40,501 bases of DNA from assembly GCA_020433785.1 (NCBI GenBank), contig JAGRCC010000066.1:1-40501 (forward strand). The letters are read 5' to 3'. The notes under the pieces were generated by a model. That model did no database searches, was not told the origin of the DNA, and was given only the letters and a program-made list of their open reading frames with translations. This document shows positions 24,884-32,982 of this stretch, piece after piece; position 1 is the stretch's first letter; every line of letters starts with the position of its first letter. The translations under genes were made by a program, and so were the position numbers. This DNA is from Anaerolineae bacterium. Lineage in GTDB: Bacteria > Chloroflexota > Anaerolineae > 4572-78 > J111.

Positions 24884-25160
24884 AGTTGGGTTGCGCGCAG
24901 CAGCCAAAGTAATGTCGAAATGAGGCTAACCTGGAGGTTGACAATGATTTGATGTGTTGAGATGATGCCACGTAAGGCTTAAGCCAGGCTGTCGCGTATG
25001 CTGATCCTGGTGGCGCTGCGGGCTGGTATGACCGAAACCAGCGTCGAGTCAATCAGAATCACGATCGACCAGACTTTCATTTTAGACGTTAGTCCCGGAA
25101 TCGTTGGCGAAACCCAACAATTTGGACAACGGAGTCTCGAATAGCCCATTCAACCCAACT
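24884..25160. mobile_element. Possible decayed small element with inverted ends
   Basis: agttgggttg (24884-24893) and caacccaact (25151-25160) are a perfect 10-bp inverted pair, 277 bp end to end. The right end extends to tcaacccaactta, which matches the terminal repeat of the 1507-1645 element at 12 of 13 positions in reverse. Inside, a 48-codon plus-strand frame (24998-25144, starting MLILVALRAGMTETSVES) looks protein-like but matches no family I know. This may be a relative or remnant of the same element type. No transposase is visible. Confidence 0.35.
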
Positions 25161-25269
25161 TAATGAAAGTTAGTCAACTATCAAAAGTATGTCGTGAGAT
25201 TGAATCGATGTAATGGGGCAAAAGATGTATTGCGGGGGAGTGTTGTTGCCGCTTTAACTCTAGTATAAT

Positions 25270-25306
25270 ACACCCCCTGCTAACGGTCTTTTATAGCAGG
25301 GGGTGT
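25270..25306. terminator. Strong 13-bp hairpin
   Basis: acaccccctgcta (25270-25282) pairs perfectly with tagcagggggtgt (25294-25306), 11-nt loop. It lies about 105 nt beyond the stop of the small minus-strand gene at 25411 and is followed in that direction by an AT-rich run (attatact), so it may end that transcript. A TATAAT box directly precedes it on the plus strand (25264-25269). The rest of 24764-25410 holds the repeats listed and no supported gene. Confidence 0.5.
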
Positions 25307-25410
25307 AGGTTGAAATCTATAGAATTATGGTCTATGAATAGACCTTACTACAAGAGATGTACAAAGCGGCTCCCTTGAGAATAAACACCGTACGATAGTG
25401 GTATTTATTA

Positions 25411-25635
25411 CTACTCAACAATGGATTTACCAACTTTCTCCTTTATTCTATTAATCTCCATCCGACACTGTTCTTCTGTTTCGAATTCTATGTCTATTCT
25501 TCCTCCGTCGAGCAGAATATAGATATAGTGACAAATTTTGTCGCGATTATGTTGATAATCACCATACTTAGAATACATTGATAGAACATTTATCTTGCTG
25601 GGATTAATAGAATATTCATTTACTTCAATCCACAT
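25411..25635 (-). CDS. Small hypothetical protein
   Basis: A 74-residue protein that I do not recognise as a named family. It is supported by an excellent ribosome site (aaaggagg, 8 nt before the ATG). The sequence predicts beta strands (WIEVNEYSINPSKINVLSM, then HYIYILLDGGRIDIEFETEE) followed by an acidic-basic helix (QCRMEINRIKEKVGKS). It is AT-richer than its neighbours and sits in a stretch of decayed DNA, which suggests recent transfer or a small cargo gene. Confidence 0.65.
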   Translation of the reverse strand: MWIEVNEYSINPSKINVLSMYSKYGDYQHNRDKICHYIYILLDGGRIDIEFETEEQCRMEINRIKEKVGKSIVE

Positions 25636-26268
25636 GATTACTCCTCCTTTGGTTAATCATCGCCAACTTGGCTTTCTCTCTATTTTTTGTCTCCTCGGCC
25701 AAATTACTTGGCAACCCAACTACCAAAAACGCAAGCGATTACGGTATTTTGACCGTAATAACTTGATTAGTACCCTCTCCCATTTTATCTAAAGCATCAC
25801 AGATGTCGATTGGCTCATTGACTGTGATATTAGTGTCCTTTTTTGTAGGGCAATATTTCGGTCTTTAGCTATAACTAGGATAGGTGATAGCCTGACCTTA
25901 CCGTCAACCTTCATACAGAAGTCACTACCGACGTTGCATGTACTTGACGCTGTGTCAGGCACCGCAGTTTGTGGCAGGGTAACGCGTCGATCTATTTCCT
26001 CTGGACGCCAAACCCTAGGCTCAGTAATGACCCCCATTGTAACTTTAAAGCGACGGTTTTAAAAATTTGACTATCAATGTTTTTTCTCCCCAAAACGTGC
26101 CAACTTTTAGCCAATTAATAATTGAGGAATTAGAAAAGGCCATAAAAGAGCAAGAGGTAGAACATAAAGAGTTTGAGGCTCGTTAACAAACTTCGCTGCG
26201 GGGCTGAAGGGCCAAAATGGTCTATGGGTTTAGATAACGATAAGCACGGAACTTTGCCAAAAAGTAAA
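25636..26268. other. Gap with gene remnants
   Basis: No gene is well supported here. A minus-strand frame of 82 codons (25789-26037) lacks a ribosome site and family features. A plus-strand frame (26067-26186) encodes 39 residues ending in a charged helix (IEELEKAIKEQEVEHKEFEA) typical of real protein, but has no ATG or ribosome site, so it is probably the 3-prime remnant of a lost gene. A small hairpin ttacggt/accgtaa lies at 25739-25758. Confidence 0.4.
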
Positions 26269-26556
26269 TTACAAACAAAAATCATTTGCCTCGTTAGTGT
26301 AGCAGGAGTCTGATTGGTACTTTCGCCATTCAAAAGCAATGTGTTCTAGCTCTTTGAGATGAGCGTTGATTTCAGTCTGGCCGGCGAAAATCTGCCCCTC
26401 GTCCTTGATGGCCGGAAGGGGAGTCGCGGCCGGTAGGGCAGCAGGCTGCAGTCCATCCGCCACAGTAATGATCCGGTGGGCCAAGACCATCTCTTTGAGC
26501 GCCGCTTCAATATCGGCGCATTCGTGACAGTCAACGGGGCGATAAAGTTCAATCAT
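26269..26556 (-). CDS. Thioredoxin-fold (glutaredoxin-like) protein
   Basis: 95 residues. It opens with MIELYRPVDCHECADIEAAL, where a strand is followed by a Cys10-x-x-Cys13 pair at the head of a helix, as in glutaredoxins and GST N-terminal domains. The later LPAIKDEGQIFAGQTEINAHL corresponds to the cis-proline strand and final helix. A role in thiol exchange is likely but the substrate is unknown. The C-terminal tail (YQSDSCYTNEANDFCL) is atypical and runs into decayed DNA, so the original stop may be lost. Ribosome site aaaggaaagagg precedes the ATG. It lies 20 nt behind the small GNAT gene and is likely co-transcribed. Confidence 0.7.
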   Translation of the reverse strand: MIELYRPVDCHECADIEAALKEMVLAHRIITVADGLQPAALPAATPLPAIKDEGQIFAGQTEINAHLKELEHIAFEWRKYQSDSCYTNEANDFCL

Positions 26557-26576
26557 AAGGCCTCTTTCCTTTTGCG

Positions 26577-26867
26577 CTATTGCACCAGCGATTGGTATTC
26601 CGGGTGCCGCTCGATGTATCCTCTAACAAACGGGCAGCGAGGCACGACCTTGTAGCCCTTGGCTTTGACATCTTCCAGGGCATACCGGGCCATTTTGCTG
26701 GCAATCCCCTGGCCTTCTAATTGGTCGGGGACTTCGGTATGCACAAAGATGATCCGGTCATTTCGTAAAACGTATTCGATTTTGGCCAGATACCCATTAA
26801 CATTGATTTCATATTGGCTGTCTTCGGTGTTATTACGAACTTCGAGAGATTTCGGGTTGACGCCCAT
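26577..26867 (-). CDS. Small GNAT acetyltransferase (YjdJ/NATD1-like)
   Basis: A 96-residue single-domain GNAT of the short Acetyltransf_CG type: the strand IIFVHTEVP, the acetyl-CoA loop LEGQGIASKMARYAL (Q/R-x-x-G-x-G/A form kept as EGQGIA), and the ending KVVPRCPFVRGYIERHPEY, which is diagnostic for this subfamily. The physiological substrate is not known for the family. Start is supported by aaaggag about 7 nt upstream. It leads a two-gene unit with the thioredoxin-fold gene. Confidence 0.9.
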   Translation of the reverse strand: MGVNPKSLEVRNNTEDSQYEINVNGYLAKIEYVLRNDRIIFVHTEVPDQLEGQGIASKMARYALEDVKAKGYKVVPRCPFVRGYIERHPEYQSLVQ

Positions 26868-27018
26868 AGTGGCTCCTTTGAAAATAGCAGCTAGTAGAGG
26901 ACATTGCGATGGAACTCCGCTAACTATTCTCCCATAATTTGAATAGTTGAGTATACTTGTAACTGTCGCGAGAGCAAGCTATGCTGGCATTGAAGAAGTT
27001 CATACGGTTAAATGTAAT

Positions 27019-27759
27019 ATGACACAAAAGCCCTTAGGAAGAAAAAATTACGGCCATATTCCTCACTTACCCGGAAGCCGGATGGGACCGGGCGACCACT
27101 CTTGTCACGAAGGGCAGGCTAGGATTGCTACTGTAAAAACACGTGATAAAAATGATGAAGTGATTGTTCAGGAAAAACTGGATGGCTCTAATGTGGGAGT
27201 GGCTCGAATAGGGCAGACCATTTACCCACTGGGCCGAGCCGGGTGGACGGCGGCTTCATCGCCGCATGAGCAGCATCGCCACTTTCACAACTGGAGCTAT
27301 GAAAATTATGAACGGTTTTTAGCCGTCTTACGCGACGGCGAGCGCCTGGTGGGGGAATGGCTTATGCAAGCCCACGGGACTCGCTACCAACTGCCGCATG
27401 AGCCGTTTGTGGTGTTCGATTTGATGATTGAAGATGAGCGCTTACCTTATGATGAGCTGCTGGCTCGGTTGGCCGGTGATTTTGTCACCCCGGCTTTGCT
27501 GCACCGGGGCGGTGCATTTAGTATTGAAGCCGCGATGGATAAGTTGAATGTCTACGGATTCCACGGGGCCATTGATCCGGTTGAAGGCGCTGTGTGGCGG
27601 GTAGAACGGGATCGGCCTACCGGCCAAAAAGGACAAAAGAGACGCATTGTCGATTTTTTGGTAAAATATGTCAGGACCGGAAAAATGGATGGTTTGTTCC
27701 TGCCGGAGATGTCAGGTCAAGCGCCGGTTTGGAATTGGTATCCAAAACCGGCGCTCTGA
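27019..27759 (+). CDS. Rnl2-like RNA ligase
   Basis: A 246-residue nucleotidyltransferase of the RNA-ligase family (PF09414). Motif I is EKLDGSN with the adenylated Lys53, motif IIIa is GEWL (Glu113), motif III FVVFDLMI, motif IV VEGAVWRVE (Glu189) and motif V FLVKYVR (Lys216). All five are intact, so an active ATP-dependent ligase that seals RNA (or nicked RNA duplexes) is expected. It lacks the helical C-terminal domain of T4 Rnl2, being only a catalytic core. The ATG at 27019 is preferred over a TTG at 26947 because no site precedes the latter; the site before 27019 is also weak. No phosphatase-kinase partner adjoins. Confidence 0.9.
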   Translation: MTQKPLGRKNYGHIPHLPGSRMGPGDHSCHEGQARIATVKTRDKNDEVIVQEKLDGSNVGVARIGQTIYPLGRAGWTAASSPHEQHRHFHNWSYENYERFLAVLRDGERLVGEWLMQAHGTRYQLPHEPFVVFDLMIEDERLPYDELLARLAGDFVTPALLHRGGAFSIEAAMDKLNVYGFHGAIDPVEGAVWRVERDRPTGQKGQKRRIVDFLVKYVRTGKMDGLFLPEMSGQAPVWNWYPKPAL

Positions 27760-27800
27760 GCCATTGAGCGGCTACATAAACCATCAATGGTAGGTGGGAT

Positions 27801-28673
27801 ATGAGGCATGTAGTTTTTGTTATTCTGTTGGGGTTCTTGATAAGTGTTTACACCGAATTTATCCCCATTTCCCGTTTGCGGCCTGTCCCACTTCTCCAGT
27901 CCTCAAAATTTATCTCCATATTTACAGATAACTTTGAAACAGAAACGAACTGGTTGTTGTTTGAGGAAATCGTCGGCGGAAATAGCTGCTACGGCTCCGG
28001 CGTTGGCCGTGTGGCTCGTAGTGTGGATGTGGCTTATGAGAGTTCACACAGCTTGCTCGTTTGGGCCAATCAGGCTTCCTCGACCAAGAGTAACCATTTA
28101 ATTGGTTACAAAAATTATCCAAATACCCATCAAACGGATATCTGGCGTTATCAAGTTCATGCCTACATCGATCCAGCCACAGAAAATTCCGGGCAAACCG
28201 GGCCGGAGTTCTCACTCCAAAATACACGACAGATCGCCCCCGATCAATTCAGAACTTCTACAGCTGGAATTCAATACATAGCTAATCCCTTTTCATCGGA
28301 CAAGGACAATTGGCAGGTGTGGCGGGAAGCAGCACCGGGGGTTGCCGGGTGGCATACTTTTATGGAGCAACCTATTACAGCCGGTGAATGGTATACACTT
28401 ACCCTTGAAGCGGATTTTATCGATAATCACTATGTCACCTTTTCAATCCAGGGCGGTGGTCTCAATCAGCTAATCGAACTGTCGGCCTACAACATCGCTG
28501 CCGAAGACAAGTTTACGGAAGAAGCTTTTGTTATCACCTTGGAGAGTGAAAATCTGTGGAATAACTGTGGCGTGGCCGGGGCTTATAACTATAAGGTTTA
28601 CTACGATCAGGTTTCGCTGATGCGCCCGGCAGCTCTTTTATATCTCCCCGTGATTTTAAGTAAGTTGAAATAG
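27801..28673 (+). CDS. Secreted protein of unknown function with YLPVI tail
   Basis: 290 residues with an N-terminal hydrophobic signal (RHVVFVILLGFLISVYTEF). The body is beta-rich with aromatic and Asn/Gly-rich turns, consistent with a jelly-roll or concanavalin-like domain (FTDNFETETNWLLFEE at the start, KVYYDQVSLM at the end), but no catalytic motif can be named. It ends in a short hydrophobic peptide AALLYLPVILSKLK. I associate such YLPxx tails with secreted Chloroflexota proteins, where they may be sorting or anchoring signals (inference). Two cysteines only. A ggtggg site precedes the ATG by about 2-6 nt. Confidence 0.65.
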   Translation: MRHVVFVILLGFLISVYTEFIPISRLRPVPLLQSSKFISIFTDNFETETNWLLFEEIVGGNSCYGSGVGRVARSVDVAYESSHSLLVWANQASSTKSNHLIGYKNYPNTHQTDIWRYQVHAYIDPATENSGQTGPEFSLQNTRQIAPDQFRTSTAGIQYIANPFSSDKDNWQVWREAAPGVAGWHTFMEQPITAGEWYTLTLEADFIDNHYVTFSIQGGGLNQLIELSAYNIAAEDKFTEEAFVITLESENLWNNCGVAGAYNYKVYYDQVSLMRPAALLYLPVILSKLK

Positions 28674-28702
28674 GTCCCCTATCCTCGCAAATATTTATAA
28701 AA

Positions 28703-28730
28703 TAAGCTCACCAGTCTAATGGTGAGCTTA
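28703..28730 (-). terminator. Terminator between convergent genes
   Basis: A perfect 11-bp stem (28703-28713 with 28720-28730) with a 6-nt loop. On the minus strand it is followed by ttttataaat, fitting termination of the chemosensory/H-NOX transcript; on the plus strand no T tract follows, though it may still help end the secreted-protein gene. Confidence 0.75.
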
Positions 28731-28770
28731 AGTATCTAATCAGGTTTGATATTCTGGGGGCTACAATGGC

Positions 28771-29304
28771 TTAACGCCATATCATAATATTCATCTCACT
28801 GCATCCATCGGCTTGCTTGTGCTCTTGGATAGTCACCAACTCTCCATAGTAATTGGCAACACCTCTAATGATACCCTTAGCCACGGCTGACATCTTGCGA
28901 GATGAGGTGTAGAGAAGCCGGAGGGTAGTTGGCCCCGTCTTTTCGAACTTTAGCCGTGGGGGTTGCGCTCCCGGTTTCTTTAGCCGAACAGTCTTGTGAA
29001 TTGTTCCTTCAGTGTGCAGAAGCAGCTCCATTGTCTTCCACGCCGGGTCAATCCGAACCTGATACATGTGCATTAGGCTTGGCACAATGAATTCACCAAA
29101 ATCTTCGAGAATGTATTCGGTCGGGATATGGGTTAACCTGGAGGCAGCCGTCACTATAGCCAGAATTTCTTTGTCAGGATAGGTACTAATGGCCATATAA
29201 ATCTTGGCATTCAACCCCGCCTCTTGCAACACTGCTTCCCAGGCATCGGGTCCATGTTTTGTTTCGACATACCTTTGTAGTTCAGTATGGATAATACCGT
29301 GCAT
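28771..29304 (-). CDS. H-NOX heme gas-sensor protein
   Basis: A 177-residue stand-alone heme-nitric oxide/oxygen binding domain. It opens MHGIIHTELQRYVE, keeps the proximal heme ligand His103 (GTIHKTVR), the pocket proline (QPPRL, 114-118) and the propionate-binding Y-x-S-x-R motif (YTSSR, 132-136). Bacterial H-NOX proteins sense NO, sometimes O2, and pass the signal to histidine kinases, cyclases or chemoreceptors encoded next to them. Here it follows the 991-residue CheA-like gene by 108 nt on the same strand, ahead of a terminator, so it is probably the last gene of that operon. Start at 29304 has gggaga 7 nt upstream; a start 13 codons earlier lacks a site. Confidence 0.93.
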   Translation of the reverse strand: MHGIIHTELQRYVETKHGPDAWEAVLQEAGLNAKIYMAISTYPDKEILAIVTAASRLTHIPTEYILEDFGEFIVPSLMHMYQVRIDPAWKTMELLLHTEGTIHKTVRLKKPGAQPPRLKFEKTGPTTLRLLYTSSRKMSAVAKGIIRGVANYYGELVTIQEHKQADGCSEMNIMIWR

Positions 29305-29412
29305 GTTGCTTCTCCCTCTACCTTTACGACACCTGATACTCAAAACCAGGCGTAGACGCTTTCATAATAAACGACTTTCAAACACAGGGTTGCTTTAGTC
29401 GTATATAGAAGT

Positions 29413-32388
29413 TCACGAATTTAGCTCGATTTCATTGAAGTCCAAAATCATCCCAATCTCACCATCCCCTAATAACGCACAACCAGAGATGCCTCGAATT
29501 CCAGCAATATGTCCTTGCAACGGCTGGATGAGAACTTGCTGCTCCCCAATCAACTCCTCGACAGGCAGGGCGATCGAATGCTCGCCTTGTTCAATGACAA
29601 CCATTAAGTTCTCCGGATTGACACCTTCATTAGCTGCACTGCTGAGATAATGAATTGGGATAACTTCTTCACCTAACCTTAATAAATTTTGCCCACCATC
29701 AGCGGATGCATGAATGATCTCGGATTGGGCCGGTTTGATAATGCGATGAATGACGTCGATAGGTACTACATATTGTACTTGGTCGGCACGTATCACCATA
29801 CCATTTAAAACAGACATGGTGAGCGGTATAGTTAGCTCGAAACGTAGCCCACCTTTGGGACGAGGCGAGAGCGTAAGCTGGCCTTGGCAGTTCTGTAACT
29901 CTGCTTTAATCGCTCCTAAATCGCTTTCGCTATCATTGTAAATAGCTCCAAATTCCTCGATGAGCACCCATTCAGCTAACTTGTCCGGTGCGGCTGCGTT
30001 AAACTGTGTCCAGCCTAGTTCTTGAGCACGATTAATAACAACCACCTCATTTAAGCCACATCCATCATCCTCAATTGTGATCTGAAGTCGGCTATTACGT
30101 TTTATGGCCCGCATGACCACGCGACCGGTAGCGGGTTTCCCGACGGATCGACGCTGCTCGGGATTTTCAAGACTATACATTACCACAAATTGGACTAATC
30201 CTCGTAGTGGTTTGTCAAGTATATCAAGTGTATTATGATCAAGATCGATTTCCGCGCCGGTCACCTCCAATTCCACATTTTTACCATAGTGTTGGGCCAC
30301 CGTCGTTGCATAGCCTTGTAACGGCTTGAAAATATCGCCTATGGATTTCATCCGCATAGCGAGCGTGGTTTCATAAAGCTGATCAAGACCTACCCCCATT
30401 TCGGTTTCAACTTGACTCAACACGCGCGCATCCTCGGCCAAGGCTTCAATTGCCTTTTGGATCTCTTGCCCTATGCTGCTCTGATTGCCATTGAACTGCC
30501 GCTGCCAGCGCGAAATGTTTTCAATCAAATCTGATTGAGCGATACGATCCGTAACTTTTTTTAGCACGCTATGGGCAGCTAGTAACTTGCCAATCGATCC
30601 GATAAAGTTGGCCAGTACATCTCGATCAAAGATTGGTTCTACACCCTGCTCTTGTTCCATTTGCATCCGGCGTCGGGACTCTTGGCGCGGATTATGGCTG
30701 GCAACCTGCTGAAAATCAATTTCTTCGCGCAAGGCGCAAGCTTCCCAAGAGAGAAATTGACCGGTAGGATCTATCTGATTGAGGATATTAGTCAGTTCTG
30801 TCTCAGATTGGTCAGTTGCTAATAGAAATTTAAAGAGGGAATTGGTCCCTTGCAGGATAGTGATGTTGGTGATTAACTGAACATCACCCGATTGAGACCA
30901 CTCAAAAAAGGCCAGCCCCACAGTTTCATTCTGGTTGATGTCGGCCAAAATAGTGAAAAAGTGTCGGCCTGCTTGCAAAGCCTGGGCGATTTCCAATAGA
31001 TTCTCGGGAGTAATTACTTCTTTGAATTCCGGAGGGAGATCAAGCAGATCGAGTACTTCTTTGGTCACTTGCGAAACCTGACCTTCGGTGTGAATATAGA
31101 GGATAGCTTCGGTTTGCTCGATCATACTGGCCCAATCAACTGGCTCCGGTGCTTCCCCTTCACGAATCGAGTCTACAGTTTCGCTTAGTTGTCTCAAGAC
31201 ATTTTTAGTTAGTTCGGCTAGAGCCTTGTTGGCTGTCATTTCTGCTTGAGCAATACGCGCGTATAGATCTTCTAAGGCTAGGGTCAAATAAGCAGCTAAA
31301 TCAAGTTTATAAAATACACAGCTATGGTAGATGGTTTGCAGTAAATAGGTTGCTTCATCAGCCAAATGGCGTTCGTTGGTCAATCCGTTGACATCCAGAA
31401 CAGGTTGGGTCAGGAGTTGTTCCAGTTCGTTGACCACTTCATCCAGATGGGCCAGATCAGAGAAAACGCGGTCGGCGTGCCACCGTCTAAAAAGCCAGGC
31501 AAAACTTAAGCTGCCGGGAATCTGTTTTACCGTGGGTGACACGGTTTCCTGAATCACGGTCAACTCCTCGAACAGCCTTAGTTCAATTTCATTTAGCAGA
31601 ACCCCTCTTCGCTCTCGATCCGTTTCATTGGTAACTTTGGCCAGATTATCTAGTGTATCAAGCAAACGCTCGTAGTTCATTTGTTCAGCGGCATGCTTAA
31701 GAGCATCAAGAGCGTCTTCAAGTTCGGTAAGTGCCAGCTCATCACCTTTTGATAAGGCATTTGAGGCAGTGTTAATCCGGCTTATCTGCTCCTGAGCTAA
31801 CTCCAAAAAAATATTAACATAGAGTGGGTCCGTGGCTGGATCGATTTGTTGAACTGCAAGTTCATCTGGTTCTGACGGAGGTAAGGGGGTAACGGGTTCA
31901 GGGATTGGAGTAGCAATAATAGAGGTCAGAAGCGGCTCTTCTAATACCATTTCAGTCGGGGCTGCATGATGTTTGGCAAACAGCGCTCTCAGTTGGGTTA
32001 GAAGTGTTTCTACTGTGGCCGATTCAGCATCTTGGCGATAAGTTGTGGCATGATCCAACATCATTCGCGCTTGATCTAGTGTTGTCAACAGTAGGTCGAT
32101 CATCTCGCGGTTGGGTGCAACGCCCTCATCCCGCATTAAGCCAATGAGATCCTCAGCACCGTGCCCTAATGTCTCAATTACAGATAAACCCATCATACCG
32201 GCCATGCCTTTAAATGTGTGCATCGCCCGGAATAATTCGGGTATTCGCTGAGGATCACTTGGATTGTTTTCTAAGTATAACAAACATTCCTCAACGAGAT
32301 CGAGCGCCTCTGATCCCTCTTCGGCAAACAGGCTCCAAATTTCGTTGATGTCATCTGAATGGTTTTGGTTAGTATTTTTATTACTCAT
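29413..32388 (-). CDS. CheA-like protein with active HPt but degenerate kinase core
   Basis: 991 residues. P1/HPt at about 14-140 with phospho-acceptor His57 (FRAMHTFKGMAGMMG). A second HPt-like helical domain (about 186-285) has Asp228 where the histidine would be (ALDALKHAAEQMNY). Helices fill 300-415, and 420-545 looks PAS-like. A CheA P3-P4 region follows (590-855): MRMKSIGDIFKPL and GKNVELEVTG are recognisable and the G1 box DDGCGLN is kept, but the N box reads GLVQFVVMYSLEN (catalytic Asn replaced by Phe734) and the three glycines of the G2 box are gone (SESDLGA). P5/CheW-like domain at 855-991. It should accept, not make, phosphate. Start has gagg 5 nt upstream; CheY precedes it by 44 nt. 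Confidence 0.9.
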   Translation of the reverse strand: MSNKNTNQNHSDDINEIWSLFAEEGSEALDLVEECLLYLENNPSDPQRIPELFRAMHTFKGMAGMMGLSVIETLGHGAEDLIGLMRDEGVAPNREMIDLLLTTLDQARMMLDHATTYRQDAESATVETLLTQLRALFAKHHAAPTEMVLEEPLLTSIIATPIPEPVTPLPPSEPDELAVQQIDPATDPLYVNIFLELAQEQISRINTASNALSKGDELALTELEDALDALKHAAEQMNYERLLDTLDNLAKVTNETDRERRGVLLNEIELRLFEELTVIQETVSPTVKQIPGSLSFAWLFRRWHADRVFSDLAHLDEVVNELEQLLTQPVLDVNGLTNERHLADEATYLLQTIYHSCVFYKLDLAAYLTLALEDLYARIAQAEMTANKALAELTKNVLRQLSETVDSIREGEAPEPVDWASMIEQTEAILYIHTEGQVSQVTKEVLDLLDLPPEFKEVITPENLLEIAQALQAGRHFFTILADINQNETVGLAFFEWSQSGDVQLITNITILQGTNSLFKFLLATDQSETELTNILNQIDPTGQFLSWEACALREEIDFQQVASHNPRQESRRRMQMEQEQGVEPIFDRDVLANFIGSIGKLLAAHSVLKKVTDRIAQSDLIENISRWQRQFNGNQSSIGQEIQKAIEALAEDARVLSQVETEMGVGLDQLYETTLAMRMKSIGDIFKPLQGYATTVAQHYGKNVELEVTGAEIDLDHNTLDILDKPLRGLVQFVVMYSLENPEQRRSVGKPATGRVVMRAIKRNSRLQITIEDDGCGLNEVVVINRAQELGWTQFNAAAPDKLAEWVLIEEFGAIYNDSESDLGAIKAELQNCQGQLTLSPRPKGGLRFELTIPLTMSVLNGMVIRADQVQYVVPIDVIHRIIKPAQSEIIHASADGGQNLLRLGEEVIPIHYLSSAANEGVNPENLMVVIEQGEHSIALPVEELIGEQQVLIQPLQGHIAGIRGISGCALLGDGEIGMILDFNEIELNS

Positions 32389-32432
32389 AGAAACCTCATA
32401 AGAGTCCCGAATTGTTGACTTGTTAAGAGTAA

Positions 32433-32837
32433 CTAGTTTTTAAGATCGAGGACCTCGTAAATAGTTTGGATGAGTTGGCTGCCTCGTTTGGCCTCAAGGT
32501 CGTAGGATACAGCCCCCGATGGTTTAGAGATAACTGCATTTGCGCCTAAGGCCCGCGCTTGAACAGCTTTAGGGGAGCCAACAGGCGCGACAGAGGTCAG
32601 GACAATCACTTTAGCCCGACTCTTCAATCGGGTATGACGGAGAAATTCCAGGCCATCCATTTCTGGCATCTCAATATCCAATAAAATCAGATCTGGCTGA
32701 AGTGAAGGTAGCTTTTCTAGCGCCTCTTTACCGTTAGCTGCAAAACCAACAATGGATAAGTTAGGATCATCCCCCACTACATTTTTAATAATAATTCGCA
32801 TCATAGCTGCATCTTCGACAATCATTATTTTCTTCAT
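32433..32837 (-). CDS. cheY: CheY-like response regulator
   Basis: A 134-residue single receiver domain: acidic pocket EDA (8-10), phospho-acceptor Asp54 in LLDIEMPEMDG, switch Thr in IVLTSV and the conserved lysine in ISKPSG. It has no output domain, so it acts by protein contact. The tail KPSGAVSYDLEAKRG resembles that of CheB receivers, hinting that it descends from a CheB-type receiver. It sits between the receptor and the 991-residue HPt protein, its likely phosphodonor. The output (flagellum, pili, or another kinase) is not visible in this window. Confidence 0.9.
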   Translation of the reverse strand: MKKIMIVEDAAMMRIIIKNVVGDDPNLSIVGFAANGKEALEKLPSLQPDLILLDIEMPEMDGLEFLRHTRLKSRAKVIVLTSVAPVGSPKAVQARALGANAVISKPSGAVSYDLEAKRGSQLIQTIYEVLDLKN

Positions 32838-32982
32838 AGTTATTATTACCTTGTTTGTAAATTAGAGTTTATAAAAAGAGAAGTGACAGCCATTTTTTCG
32901 CCGTTCAATGCGTTATCTTTGCCAACCCGCCTACATTTCATTCGACCAAATAACCGTCACTTTTCGCTATTGTAAGATTTAC

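Noticed and set aside
25789..26037. 82-codon minus-strand frame
   Set aside because: No ribosome site and no plausible fold; treated as non-coding or a remnant.
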